32,987 bases of DNA, from assembly GCA_009784445.1 (NCBI GenBank), contig WRBQ01000025.1:1-32987 (forward strand), in the 5' to 3' direction. The notes under the pieces were generated by a model that saw only the letters and a list, made by a program, of their open reading frames with translations, was not told the DNA's origin and ran no database searches. Source of the DNA: Oscillospiraceae bacterium. GTDB lineage: Bacteria > Bacillota > Clostridia > Oscillospirales > Acutalibacteraceae. Shown one piece after another: positions 5,625 to 12,691 of this stretch. Both the position numbers and the translations under genes were made by a program. Numbering within the stretch: position 1 is the stretch's first letter; each line of letters opens with the position of its first letter.

Positions 5625-7631
5625 TTATTCTTCTTCTTTGCGTTTGGCAGCTTCGTCAATGACCTTTTGCTGCACATCACGCGGGGCGTCTTCATAGCGC
5701 GAAAATTCCACGCTAAAGTTGCCGCGCCCAGCAGTTACGCTGCGCAGTGCCGTGGCAAAGTCGCCCATTTCAGCCATGGGGACCTCGGCCTCCAGCTGCT
5801 GCATTTTGGGTTCGTCGGCTGCACCCATGCCCAGCACACGGCCGCGGCGCTTTGTGATGTCGCCCATGATATCGCCCAGCTTTTCGTCAGGCATGGTGAC
5901 TTTAAGCGTGCCAATTGGTTCAAGAATCGTGACGTTAGCCTCGGGCATTGCATTGCGGAAGCAAACTTGTGCGGCCATTTTAAAGGCGATTTCGTTGCTG
6001 TCCACCGCATGGTAGCTGCCGAAGAACAGGTTGGCTTTCACGCCCACCATGGGATAACCGGCCACAAAGCCACGGCTAATGCTTTCGCGCAGGCCTTTTT
6101 CCACGGCAGGGAAGAACTGCTTGGGCACGCTGCCGCCCACCACTTCGCTGCTGTCAAACACGAAATCTTCGTCGCAGGGCGAAAAGCGAATGTGCACGTC
6201 GCCGTACTGCCCACCGCCGCCGGATTGTTTCTTGTGCTTGCCTTGTTTTTCCACGGTTTTGCGGATGGTTTCGCGGTAGGCCACGCGCGGAATGGTCAAG
6301 TCAACTTCCACGCTGAAGCGATTTTTAAGTTTGGACATCACCACGTCCAAGTGCTGATCGCCCAAGCCGTAGATGACTTGCTCGTTGGTTTCTTTGTTGA
6401 TTTCAAACTTGAGGGTTTTGTCTTCTTCGCGCAGGCGTGCCATGCCAGTGCCGATTTTTTCTTCCTCGCCTTTTTTGCGTGCTTTGGCAGCCATGCCCAA
6501 ACACGGCGCGGGGAAGATGATGCCCTGCAATGTTTGCGGGTTCTTTTGGTTGGTGAGGGTGTCGCCGGTTCTGAAGCCGGTGAGTTTGGTTACCACGCCG
6601 ATGTCACCCGCCACGATGGAGGCAACGTCGCTTTGCTTGCTGCCACTGAGGCTGAGGATTTTACCCATGCGCTCGCTTTCTTCGGTGCGGGCGTTGTAGG
6701 CAGGCTCGCTGGCGCTGAGCGTGCCGGTAACCACCTTGAAAAAGCTCATTTTGCCCACGAAGGCGTCGGCCACGGTTTTAAAGCAAATGGCGTTAAGGCC
6801 GCTATCCGTCACACCTTCATTGGTGGGTGCAGGTGTGATGGCCGCAACAGCGTTGAGGAACAAATCCACGGCGTCGGTGCTGTGGCCGCCCAGTGCAAAC
6901 ACCGGAAAGATGCTACGCTCGGCCACGCCTTTGGCGAGCCCGGCTGCAATTTCTTCTGCGGTGAAGTCTTCGCCTTCGAAGAACTTCTCCATCAACGCGT
7001 CGTCTGCGCCTGCCACGGTTTCTTTGAAGATTTCATGCAGTGCTTGCACGTCGGCATCGTCCGGCATAGAGATTTCGCTGGCTTTGCCTTTTTCATATTT
7101 ATAAGCTTTGCCGGTGGTGAAGTCCACATAGCCGGTGGTTTTGCCACCTTGCATCACGGGCACCACCACGGGGCAGGCTTCGGTGGCGTGTTCTTCACGC
7201 AGGGCGTTGAAGGTTTTCATGTAGTCACGTTCTTCAGCGTCGCATTTGCTCAGCACGAACATCACAGCTGTGTTGCGCTGCTTGGCGGCTTTGAAGGCTT
7301 TCTCTGTGCCCACGCTGTAGCCGTGGCCAGCTGCGTCAACAATCACAGTGGTTTCGGCCGCACGCACAGCTTGCGCCACTTCACCGGCAAAGTCGAACAG
7401 GCCAGGGGTGTCCAGTATGTTGATTTTGGTGCCGTTCCATGTCAATGGAGCCAGCCCCAGCGAGATAGACGCTAGACGGCGTTTTTCTTCAGCGTCGCTA
7501 TCCATAGTGGTGTTGCCGTCGCCCACACGGCCAAGGCGATCAGTTGCTTTGGCCAAATAGAGCATGGCTTCGGCCAAGGTTGTTTTGCCGCGGCCACCGT
7601 GCCCGGCCAGTGCGATGTTGCGGATGTTCAA
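5625..7631 (-). CDS. elongation factor G-like translational GTPase (FusA paralogue type)
   Basis: A 668-residue protein with the full EF-G domain order: a GTPase domain with P-loop GHGGRGKT (10-17), switch I region TTMDSDAEE (41-49), G3 DTPG (74-77) and G4 SKCD (128-131); a domain II; domain III with LGDQHLDVVMSKL; domain IV with SGGGGQYGDVHI; and a C-terminal domain with GRVLGM. Canonical EF-G has AHVDHGKT and NKMD, so the altered P-loop and G4 (S for N) place it with the EF-G-like paralogue group of Firmicutes rather than with the main fusA. The start is TTG 7631 with AGGAGG 8 nt upstream. It is monocistronic: own promoter at 7668-7696, own terminator at 5571-5606. Confidence 0.92.
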   Translation of the reverse strand: MNIRNIALAGHGGRGKTTLAEAMLYLAKATDRLGRVGDGNTTMDSDAEEKRRLASISLGLAPLTWNGTKINILDTPGLFDFAGEVAQAVRAAETTVIVDAAGHGYSVGTEKAFKAAKQRNTAVMFVLSKCDAEERDYMKTFNALREEHATEACPVVVPVMQGGKTTGYVDFTTGKAYKYEKGKASEISMPDDADVQALHEIFKETVAGADDALMEKFFEGEDFTAEEIAAGLAKGVAERSIFPVFALGGHSTDAVDLFLNAVAAITPAPTNEGVTDSGLNAICFKTVADAFVGKMSFFKVVTGTLSASEPAYNARTEESERMGKILSLSGSKQSDVASIVAGDIGVVTKLTGFRTGDTLTNQKNPQTLQGIIFPAPCLGMAAKARKKGEEEKIGTGMARLREEDKTLKFEINKETNEQVIYGLGDQHLDVVMSKLKNRFSVEVDLTIPRVAYRETIRKTVEKQGKHKKQSGGGGQYGDVHIRFSPCDEDFVFDSSEVVGGSVPKQFFPAVEKGLRESISRGFVAGYPMVGVKANLFFGSYHAVDSNEIAFKMAAQVCFRNAMPEANVTILEPIGTLKVTMPDEKLGDIMGDITKRRGRVLGMGAADEPKMQQLEAEVPMAEMGDFATALRSVTAGRGNFSVEFSRYEDAPRDVQQKVIDEAAKRKEEE

Positions 7632-7667
7632 GGTTTCTTCCTCCTGTTTTAATAATCTCTGCCTTCT

Positions 7668-7696
7668 ATTGTATCACAATTCGAGGTGAATTTCAA
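7668..7696 (-). promoter_or_regulatory. sigma-A promoter of the EF-G-like gene
   Basis: On the minus strand, -35 TTGAAA (7691-7696), a 17-bp spacer ending in TGA, and -10 TACAAT (7668-7673), about 37 bp before the TTG start. It is divergent from the promoter at 7768-7796. Confidence 0.82.
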
Positions 7697-7767
7697 CAAC
7701 TTTTTTGCTAAAATGGGAATTTTTTTCATGTGATAGGTGCGCAATATTTGCAAACTCACATAAAAGC

Positions 7768-7796
7768 TTGACTTGCGGCGAAAGCACGTGTATACT
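7768..7796 (+). promoter_or_regulatory. sigma-A promoter of the 7846 gene
   Basis: -35 TTGACT (7768-7773), 17-bp spacer, -10 TATACT (7791-7796). The ribosome site TTGGAGG and ATG 7846 follow about 35-50 bp later. Nothing else is evident in the 7697-7767 gap between the divergent promoters. Confidence 0.85.
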
Positions 7797-7845
7797 ATGA
7801 GAGTTCAGCAGTTGAACAAAATAATTTGTTTGGAGGTACTTAACC

Positions 7846-8301
7846 ATGGCAAAAAAACTATTAGCAACACTCTTGGCGACACTGATGCTGCTTGGCGTAT
7901 TCGCAGTTGCCGCAAGCGCAACGAATGATTTTTCCGCAACAACCGAAGAATCGCAGCGAATTTTCGGCGAACCCAGCCGCGACCGCGTGCCAAACGGAAT
8001 CACTAACCGCTATGATCGTTATCGAGATATCGCGCGCGGCGCAAGCTTGAGCGTGAGAGCAGAGGTTAATGTTACGGCGGCGCGTTTTACTGCGGATATC
8101 GCCCGTGCAGAGACTCAATTGCAACTAAACCAAGCGCTAAATCAACGAAACAACGCAATGGCTTCCGTGCTGCGCAACGCAGGCGAGTTGAATGTGTTTT
8201 CTGCGTTTTTCAGCTGGTTTGGCGGCAACTTCTGGTGGCTATGGGCCCCGATCGCGGCCGTTGTGGTTGGCGTTGGCGCGTGGTTTTTCTTCATGGGCTA
8301 G
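7846..8301 (+). CDS. exported protein with C-terminal membrane anchor
   Basis: A 151-residue protein with signal peptide MAKKLLATLLATLMLLGVFA ending near residue 26 (ASA). The extracellular part of about 90 residues is polar and predicted helical (RAEVNVTAARFTADIARAETQLQLNQALNQ). A tryptophan-rich FFSWFGGNFWWLW follows, then a terminal membrane helix (APIAAVVVGVGAWFFFMG). ATG 7846 follows GGAGG by 9 nt. It is monocistronic, with its own promoter and a strong terminator. The plan of leader, short body, W-rich juxtamembrane segment and terminal helix is the same as in the 24566-30212 array. No known family is recognised. Confidence 0.82.
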   Translation: MAKKLLATLLATLMLLGVFAVAASATNDFSATTEESQRIFGEPSRDRVPNGITNRYDRYRDIARGASLSVRAEVNVTAARFTADIARAETQLQLNQALNQRNNAMASVLRNAGELNVFSAFFSWFGGNFWWLWAPIAAVVVGVGAWFFFMG

Positions 8302-8322
8302 GCCGGCGCATCAATTAACACG

Positions 8323-8370
8323 CACAAAGACGCTCATTGCCGATTGGTAGTGGGTGTCTTTTGTGTTTTT
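8323..8370 (+). terminator. rho-independent terminator after the 7846 gene
   Basis: A long stem of about 19 bp (8323-8341 with 8346-8365, one bulged T and several G-T pairs) closes on the loop GATT and is followed by TTTTT (8366-8370). It separates the exported-protein gene from the hom operon. Confidence 0.8.
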
Positions 8371-8383
8371 CGCACGCAACCCC

Positions 8384-8412
8384 TTGACCTCGCGCAAATT
8401 TTGTGTTATAAT
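8384..8412 (+). promoter_or_regulatory. sigma-A promoter of the hom-lysC operon
   Basis: -35 TTGACC (8384-8389), a 17-bp spacer ending TGT (extended -10), and -10 TATAAT (8407-8412). The leader to ATG 8448 would be only about 30 nt, leaving no room for a lysine or threonine riboswitch or a leader peptide. Confidence 0.88.
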
Positions 8413-8447
8413 GAAAGTTACTATTGATGAAAACAAAGGGTGACAAC

Positions 8448-9647
8448 ATGAATATTGCAATTCTCGGCTATGGCGTGGTGGGTTCTGGCGTGGCGCAGCT
8501 GCTAACAGAAAACGGCGCAAGCTATGCCCAGCGTAGCACACAACCAGCCATGCAGCTCAAGCATATCTTAGACAAACGCAGCTTTCCCGGTGATGAACAC
8601 GAAACAATCATCACCAGCGAGTTTGGCGTGATTTTGAACGATCCCAGCGTGGGCATCGTGGCCGAGTGCATGGGCGGCGCCACCTTTGCCTATGACTGCG
8701 TCCTCGCCTGCTTGCAAGCGGGCAAAAGCGTGGTGACCTCCAACAAAGAGCTGGTGGCTGCCAAAGGCTACGAGTTGATGCAAGCAGCCAAGGCAAACAA
8801 CGCAAACTTCCTGTTTGAGGCAAGCGTGGCCGGCGGCATTCCCGTGATTCGTCCGCTGTCGCAATGCCTAGCCGCTAATCATATCTGCGAAGTGGCAGGC
8901 ATTCTTAATGGCACCACGAACTTTATCCTCACCCGCATGATTGAAGACGGCACCGCCTTTGCCGATGCCCTTGCACAGGCGCAAGAGCTTGGCTATGCCG
9001 AAGCCGACCCCACCGCCGACGTGGAAGGCCACGACGCCTGCCGCAAGTTGTGCATTTTGGCCACCTTGGCCTATGGCAAGCATGTGTATCCCGAGCAGGT
9101 GCACACCGAGGGCATTACGAAAATCACAGCAGAAGATGTGGAATATGCCGCTGCGTTCAAGCATAACATAAAGCTGCTTGGCCGCGCACAACAACTAGAC
9201 GACGGCCGCATCAGTTTGGTGGTTGCACCCATGCTGGTGCCGCGCAGCCACATGATTGCTCACGTGAAAGATGTGTATAATGCCGTGCTCATCCGCGGTG
9301 ACGCCGTGGGCGATGTGATGTTCCATGGCCGCGGCGCGGGCAGCATGCCCACCGCAAGCGCTGTGGTGGCGGATATCATCGACTGTGCCAAGCACTGCGA
9401 ACGCCGTCGCGTGTTCGACTGGCTGCCCAACGACCCCGCCTTTGTTGCCCCGGCCAACGAAGAGTGCGTGCGCCTTTATGTGCGTGCATCCGGCGATGCA
9501 GCTTTGCCCAGTGCGGAAACCATCGCGCAAAGCAACGGCGAAGTTGTGTTTATCACATCGCGCGGTAAATATGGCGAAACCATAGCAAAGCTTGCTGCGT
9601 TCGACGTAAAAACCGTGCTGCGCGTGGCGGAATTTGAAGCATGTTAG
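8448..9647 (+). CDS. hom: homoserine dehydrogenase
   Basis: Reduces aspartate-4-semialdehyde to homoserine with NAD(P)H, the branch point towards threonine and methionine. The 399-residue protein has the dinucleotide-binding GYGVVGSG (7-14), TSNKE (98-101), EASVAGGIPVI (124-134), NGTTNFIL (154-161) and the substrate-site ADPTADVEGHDACRK (186-200). The C-terminal part after about residue 335 (RLYVRASGD... EVVFITSRGKYGE) looks like a shortened ACT-type regulatory domain; most Firmicutes homologues are about 30 residues longer. ATG 8448 is chosen: AGGGTGA lies just before it, and earlier in-frame TTG/ATG codons at 8424-8429 would be almost at the transcription start. First gene of the operon with lysC. 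Confidence 0.95.
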   Translation: MNIAILGYGVVGSGVAQLLTENGASYAQRSTQPAMQLKHILDKRSFPGDEHETIITSEFGVILNDPSVGIVAECMGGATFAYDCVLACLQAGKSVVTSNKELVAAKGYELMQAAKANNANFLFEASVAGGIPVIRPLSQCLAANHICEVAGILNGTTNFILTRMIEDGTAFADALAQAQELGYAEADPTADVEGHDACRKLCILATLAYGKHVYPEQVHTEGITKITAEDVEYAAAFKHNIKLLGRAQQLDDGRISLVVAPMLVPRSHMIAHVKDVYNAVLIRGDAVGDVMFHGRGAGSMPTASAVVADIIDCAKHCERRRVFDWLPNDPAFVAPANEECVRLYVRASGDAALPSAETIAQSNGEVVFITSRGKYGETIAKLAAFDVKTVLRVAEFEAC

Positions 9648-9681
9648 AGACTCTGCGATACTTCAATAAAGGAGACTGCCT

Positions 9682-10137
9682 ATGAACTGCCAACATTGCA
9701 ACAGCCCCATTGAAGCCAACGCCAAGTTCTGCGCTGGTTGCGGTGCACAAGTTGCCGCGCCCGCAGCACCAGCTCAAGCTGAGTTTGCCCCGGTGTATAA
9801 TTACAATCACCAGCAACCGCAACCCTATCCCCCGCAGTATGCTGTGCCGCCGAAGACCAACAACATGGTCATCGCCGGCTTTGTGCTGGCGTTCATCATT
9901 CCCACGCTAGGGTTGATTTTAAGCTGCGTGGGCCTTAGCCAAACCAAAAGCCGCAACGAAGGCGGCCGCGGGCTGGCCATTGCAGGCATCGCCATTTCCA
10001 TCGTCCGTTTGGTGTTAAGCTGGGTGATGTTCTTTGCGTTTATGGGTTGGTCTATGAACTTGGCGTATGATTTGATGAACGACCCCTTCTTTGCTGATGA
10101 CCACTGGTTTGGTGGTATCACCTATTTGATGATGTAA
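9682..10137 (+). CDS. zinc-ribbon DUF4190 membrane protein
   Basis: A 151-residue protein beginning with the zinc ribbon MNCQHCNSPIEANAKFCAGC (cysteines 3, 6, 18, 21). A Pro/Gln/Tyr-rich linker follows, then two membrane helices: IAGFVLAFIIPTLGLILSCVGL, and a second after GRGLAIAGIAISIVRLVLSW, the typical DUF4190 pattern with a charged cytosolic loop. ATG follows AAAGGAGA. It sits 34 bp after hom and 12 bp before a second DUF4190 gene, in the middle of the hom-lysC operon. Function is unknown; the family is thought to be membrane-localised with the N-terminal domain in the cytosol (inference). Confidence 0.85.
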   Translation: MNCQHCNSPIEANAKFCAGCGAQVAAPAAPAQAEFAPVYNYNHQQPQPYPPQYAVPPKTNNMVIAGFVLAFIIPTLGLILSCVGLSQTKSRNEGGRGLAIAGIAISIVRLVLSWVMFFAFMGWSMNLAYDLMNDPFFADDHWFGGITYLMM

Positions 10138-10149
10138 AAGGAGAAAAAC

Positions 10150-10521
10150 ATGAACGAACCCATTTATGACAACCAAAACACGGAACCCATCGAACTGCCT
10201 GAATTTGAATTTGAGCAACCCCAACCACCAAAGCCGATGAATGTGATGGCGATTGCAGGTTTTGTGTGTGCATTTTTGTCACCAACCCCTGGGCTGATTT
10301 TGAGCTTTATGGCACACAAGCAATGCAGTGACCGCAATGAAGACGGCCAAAACTTGGCCACAGCGGGTATCATTATTTCTGTGCTTAATTTGCTGTTGCG
10401 ACTGCTGATTGTGGTGTTTGCCATTGCTTTGATGGTAAGCGCCTTTGCGCAGGCCAACGCGATCATTACCGCGCCAGTGCCCGACATTTGGGGCGGCTTG
10501 GACCCAGGCATGTTCTGGTAG
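10150..10521 (+). CDS. DUF4190 membrane protein
   Basis: A 123-residue protein with an acidic, proline-containing N-terminus (IELPEFEFEQPQPPKP), then two membrane helices: MAIAGFVCAFLSPTPGLILSF, and a second within GIIISVLNLLLRLLIVVFAI, separated by HKQCSDRNEDGQNLATA. It is clearly related to the protein encoded just upstream (compare SQTKSRNEGGRGLAIA) but lacks the zinc ribbon. ATG follows AAAAGGAG. The tandem arrangement suggests duplication inside the hom-lysC operon. No function is known. Confidence 0.85.
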   Translation: MNEPIYDNQNTEPIELPEFEFEQPQPPKPMNVMAIAGFVCAFLSPTPGLILSFMAHKQCSDRNEDGQNLATAGIIISVLNLLLRLLIVVFAIALMVSAFAQANAIITAPVPDIWGGLDPGMFW

Positions 10522-10551
10522 GCTTACAGTTACGAATAAAAGGAGAATTCT

Positions 10552-11760
10552 ATGGCACTCATTGTGAAGAAATTTGGCGGCTCGTCCGTCAAAGACTATG
10601 AGCGCGTAATGAATGTTGCGCGCATCATCACCGACACCTACAAACAAGGCAACGACGTTATCGTGGTTGTGTCTGCGCAGGGCGACACGACAGACGATTT
10701 AATCGCAAAAGCCGCAGAGATTACCAGCAAGCCACAAAAGCGCGAAATGGACGTATTGCAGTCCGCAGGCGAAACGATTTCGGCATCACTGCTCGCCATG
10801 GCCTGCCAAGAGATGGGCTACCCGGCGGTTTCGCTGCTGGGCTGGCAGGCAGGTTTTCAAACCAGCTCAGCCTATGGCGCGGCACGCATCAAAGGCATTC
10901 AGACCGAACGCCTGCGCCGCGAACTAGACCGCAAGAACATCATCATCGTGGCGGGCTTTCAAGGCCTATGCAAGTATGACGATGTGACGACGTTTGGCAG
11001 GGGCGGTAGTGATACTACGGCGGTTGCCTTGGCAGCTGCCTTGCACGCCGACCGCTGCAAAATCTACACCGACGTAGAAGGTGTTTATACTTGCGATCCG
11101 CGTAAAGTTCCCGGCGCGGTGAAACTGGACGAAATCACCTACGACGAAATGCTGGAGCTTGCCACACTGGGCGCGCAAGTGCTGAACAACCGCTCGGTGG
11201 AAATGGCCAAGAAATACAACGTGGAAATGGAAGTGCTCAGCAGCTACTCAAACAAACCCGGTACGATTGTAAAGGAGAAAATTGCTATGGAAAAAATGTT
11301 AGTGCGCGGTGTAACCAAAGACGCCGATTGCGCGCGCCTGTCTATCGTTGGTGTGCCGAATGTACCCGGCATGGCCTTCAAAATTTTCAGCAAGCTGGCC
11401 GCCCGCAACATCAATGTGGACATCATTCTGCAATCCGTGGGACGCGACGACCTCAAGGACATCACCTTCACCGTGGCACGTGCCCACGCCGACGAAGCCG
11501 TGGCCATTCTGCATGCGCTTGACCTGACGGCCAACGCGAAGATCATCAAAGACACCAGCGTCGCAAAAGTCAGCGCGGTGGGTGCTGGCATGGAAAGCCA
11601 CCCCGGCACGGCATCGAAGATGTTCGAGGCGCTATATGAAGCGGGCATCAATATTCAAATGATTGCCACTAGCGAGATTAAAATCAGCGTGCTGATTGAG
11701 CAAGACAAAGCCGACCTAGCAGTGGCGGCAGTGCACAAGGCGTTTTTCCCGGAGGGCTAA
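10552..11760 (+). CDS. lysC: aspartate kinase
   Basis: Phosphorylates L-aspartate in the first step of lysine, threonine and methionine synthesis. The 402-residue monofunctional enzyme has KFGGSSV (7-13), VVVSAQGDTTDDL, GRGGSDTTAVALAAAL, and YTDVEGVYTCDPRKVP in the kinase domain. Two ACT modules follow, beginning near residue 265 (ARLSIVGVPNVPGMAFKIF) and near 340 (VSAVGAGMESHPGTASKMFE). The ACT pair implies feedback control by lysine and/or threonine. ATG follows AAAAGGAG. It is the last gene of the operon with hom, so both enzymes of the branch are made together; asd and thrBC are not in the window. Confidence 0.96.
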   Translation: MALIVKKFGGSSVKDYERVMNVARIITDTYKQGNDVIVVVSAQGDTTDDLIAKAAEITSKPQKREMDVLQSAGETISASLLAMACQEMGYPAVSLLGWQAGFQTSSAYGAARIKGIQTERLRRELDRKNIIIVAGFQGLCKYDDVTTFGRGGSDTTAVALAAALHADRCKIYTDVEGVYTCDPRKVPGAVKLDEITYDEMLELATLGAQVLNNRSVEMAKKYNVEMEVLSSYSNKPGTIVKEKIAMEKMLVRGVTKDADCARLSIVGVPNVPGMAFKIFSKLAARNINVDIILQSVGRDDLKDITFTVARAHADEAVAILHALDLTANAKIIKDTSVAKVSAVGAGMESHPGTASKMFEALYEAGINIQMIATSEIKISVLIEQDKADLAVAAVHKAFFPEG

Positions 11761-11774
11761 ATCGTTTATGTTGT

Positions 11775-11798
11775 AGGGGTGGATGGAAATCCGCCCCT
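11775..11798. repeat. short palindromic repeat / hairpin after lysC
   Basis: A 10-bp stem AGGGGTGGAT/ATCCGCCCCT (one G-T pair) with loop GGAA. There is no T-run, so it is not a classical terminator; it looks like an interspersed palindrome and may still stabilise the lysC 3' end. Confidence 0.55.
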
Positions 11799-11832
11799 GT
11801 GTTGTCAATATTGAGGAGGTCACCATGAAAAA

Positions 11833-12375
11833 ATGCTTGCTATATTGTTGTGCGCGGTGTTGATGGTTGGTTTGGCTACGCCTGCGCTGGCGTATGAAGA
11901 ATCAACTGACCCCCGCCGCCCAGTGATTACGCAGGAGCTTTATCCATACCACACACGTCTTCGGTCGTCACTCGCATTGTGGGGAAGAAATCCCTGGGTA
12001 CCCGTGTCTCTTAGCCTACAGGCCCATATCCCAAATGGCGACCCAATCGGGTTTCGTTGGTATCGTGATGGCGATTACATTGGCTCAACAACAACACCTC
12101 ACGCAATACTCCATTTTAATCTTGCTTCACGGCCACCATTCACTTTCTTCTCTGTGGTGGTGTACAATCGACATCATCCGTATATTCAAGAATTTCCCCG
12201 CAGCGCGATTGCCGAAACGTATTCTACCGCGTGGTGCACCGTGCAGCGAGGGCTGTATGCGATGTGGAGAGTGTTGCGCACAGCAATTTTCGTTGTGCTA
12301 TGGCCAACTTTACTAGTGATGACTCCAATGATCATTGCTGTTTGGGTAATTGCAATGCGTTTGGCAGGATGGTAA
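11833..12375 (+). CDS. exported Ig-like protein with C-terminal membrane segment; start region frameshifted
   Basis: A 180-residue frame: a hydrophobic leader LAILLCAVLMVGLATPALA; a beta-rich body (IGFRWYRDGDYIGSTTTPH, then FTFFSVVVYNRHH, Ig-like in style); and a terminal helix AIFVVLWPTLLVMTPMIIAV. The good ribosome site GAGGAGG points not to ATG 11833 but to ATG 11825, whose frame (MKKCLLYCCARC) stops after 12 codons. Sister genes read ATG-AAAAAA-CTG-CTT; here the C is missing after the A6 run, so the normal MKKLLAILL start has lost one base. One extra A would restore frame. Translation may still start at 11833 with 13-nt spacing. S4 gene follows 3 bp later. Confidence 0.65.
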   Translation: MLAILLCAVLMVGLATPALAYEESTDPRRPVITQELYPYHTRLRSSLALWGRNPWVPVSLSLQAHIPNGDPIGFRWYRDGDYIGSTTTPHAILHFNLASRPPFTFFSVVVYNRHHPYIQEFPRSAIAETYSTAWCTVQRGLYAMWRVLRTAIFVVLWPTLLVMTPMIIAVWVIAMRLAGW

Positions 12376-12378
12376 ATC

Positions 12379-12633
12379 ATGAACAAAAAACTAACCGTAA
12401 CAGTCAAACAAACCCCGCCCCTCGCCATTGAAATTCGCGGCGAGGTGATTACTTTGGATGCTTTCCTTAAGCTTGCCGGCGCGGTGGAAACCGGCGGGCA
12501 GGCCAAACATGTGATTCAAGACGGCAAAGCGCGCGTGAACCGCGAGGTTTGCACCATGCGCGGCAAAAAGCTGCATGCCGGGGATGTGGTGCGCTACGCC
12601 GGGCAAGATTATCATGTGACAGCGCAGACTTGA
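12379..12633 (+). CDS. S4-domain RNA-binding protein (YbcJ/RlbA-like)
   Basis: An 84-residue protein consisting almost entirely of one S4 RNA-binding fold: [37 protein letters not shown] and [13 protein letters not shown]. This is the pattern of the small YbcJ/RlbA proteins thought to act on ribosomal RNA or the ribosome. ATG 12379 begins 3 bp after the preceding stop, with AGGATGG as ribosome site. The -35 box of the next gene overlaps its stop codon. Assignment to the S4 superfamily is firm; the precise partner is unknown. Confidence 0.88.
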   Translation: MNKKLTVTVKQTPPLAIEIRGEVITLDAFLKLAGAVETGGQAKHVIQDGKARVNREVCTMRGKKLHAGDVVRYAGQDYHVTAQT

Positions 12634-12658
12634 CAAACCCCGAAAAACATGCTATACT
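12630..12658 (+). promoter_or_regulatory. sigma-A promoter of the CNNM/CBS transporter unit
   Basis: -35 TTGACA (12630-12635, overlapping the TGA of the S4 gene), a 17-bp spacer ending TGC (extended -10), and -10 TATACT (12653-12658). About 35 bp upstream of ATG 12692. Confidence 0.88.
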
Positions 12659-12691
12659 TTAATGTGAAGAACTGTTTCTAAAGGAGAAAAT

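Noticed and set aside
5604-7475. 623-codon open frame on the plus strand
   Set aside because: It is the antisense shadow of the EF-G-like gene; His/Phe/Ala-rich nonsense composition, no ribosome site and no recognisable motif.
8302-8447. Lysine or threonine control element (riboswitch or leader peptide) before hom
   Set aside because: The promoter at 8384-8412 leaves about 30 nt of leader; no structured aptamer or run of Thr/Ile/Lys codons is present.
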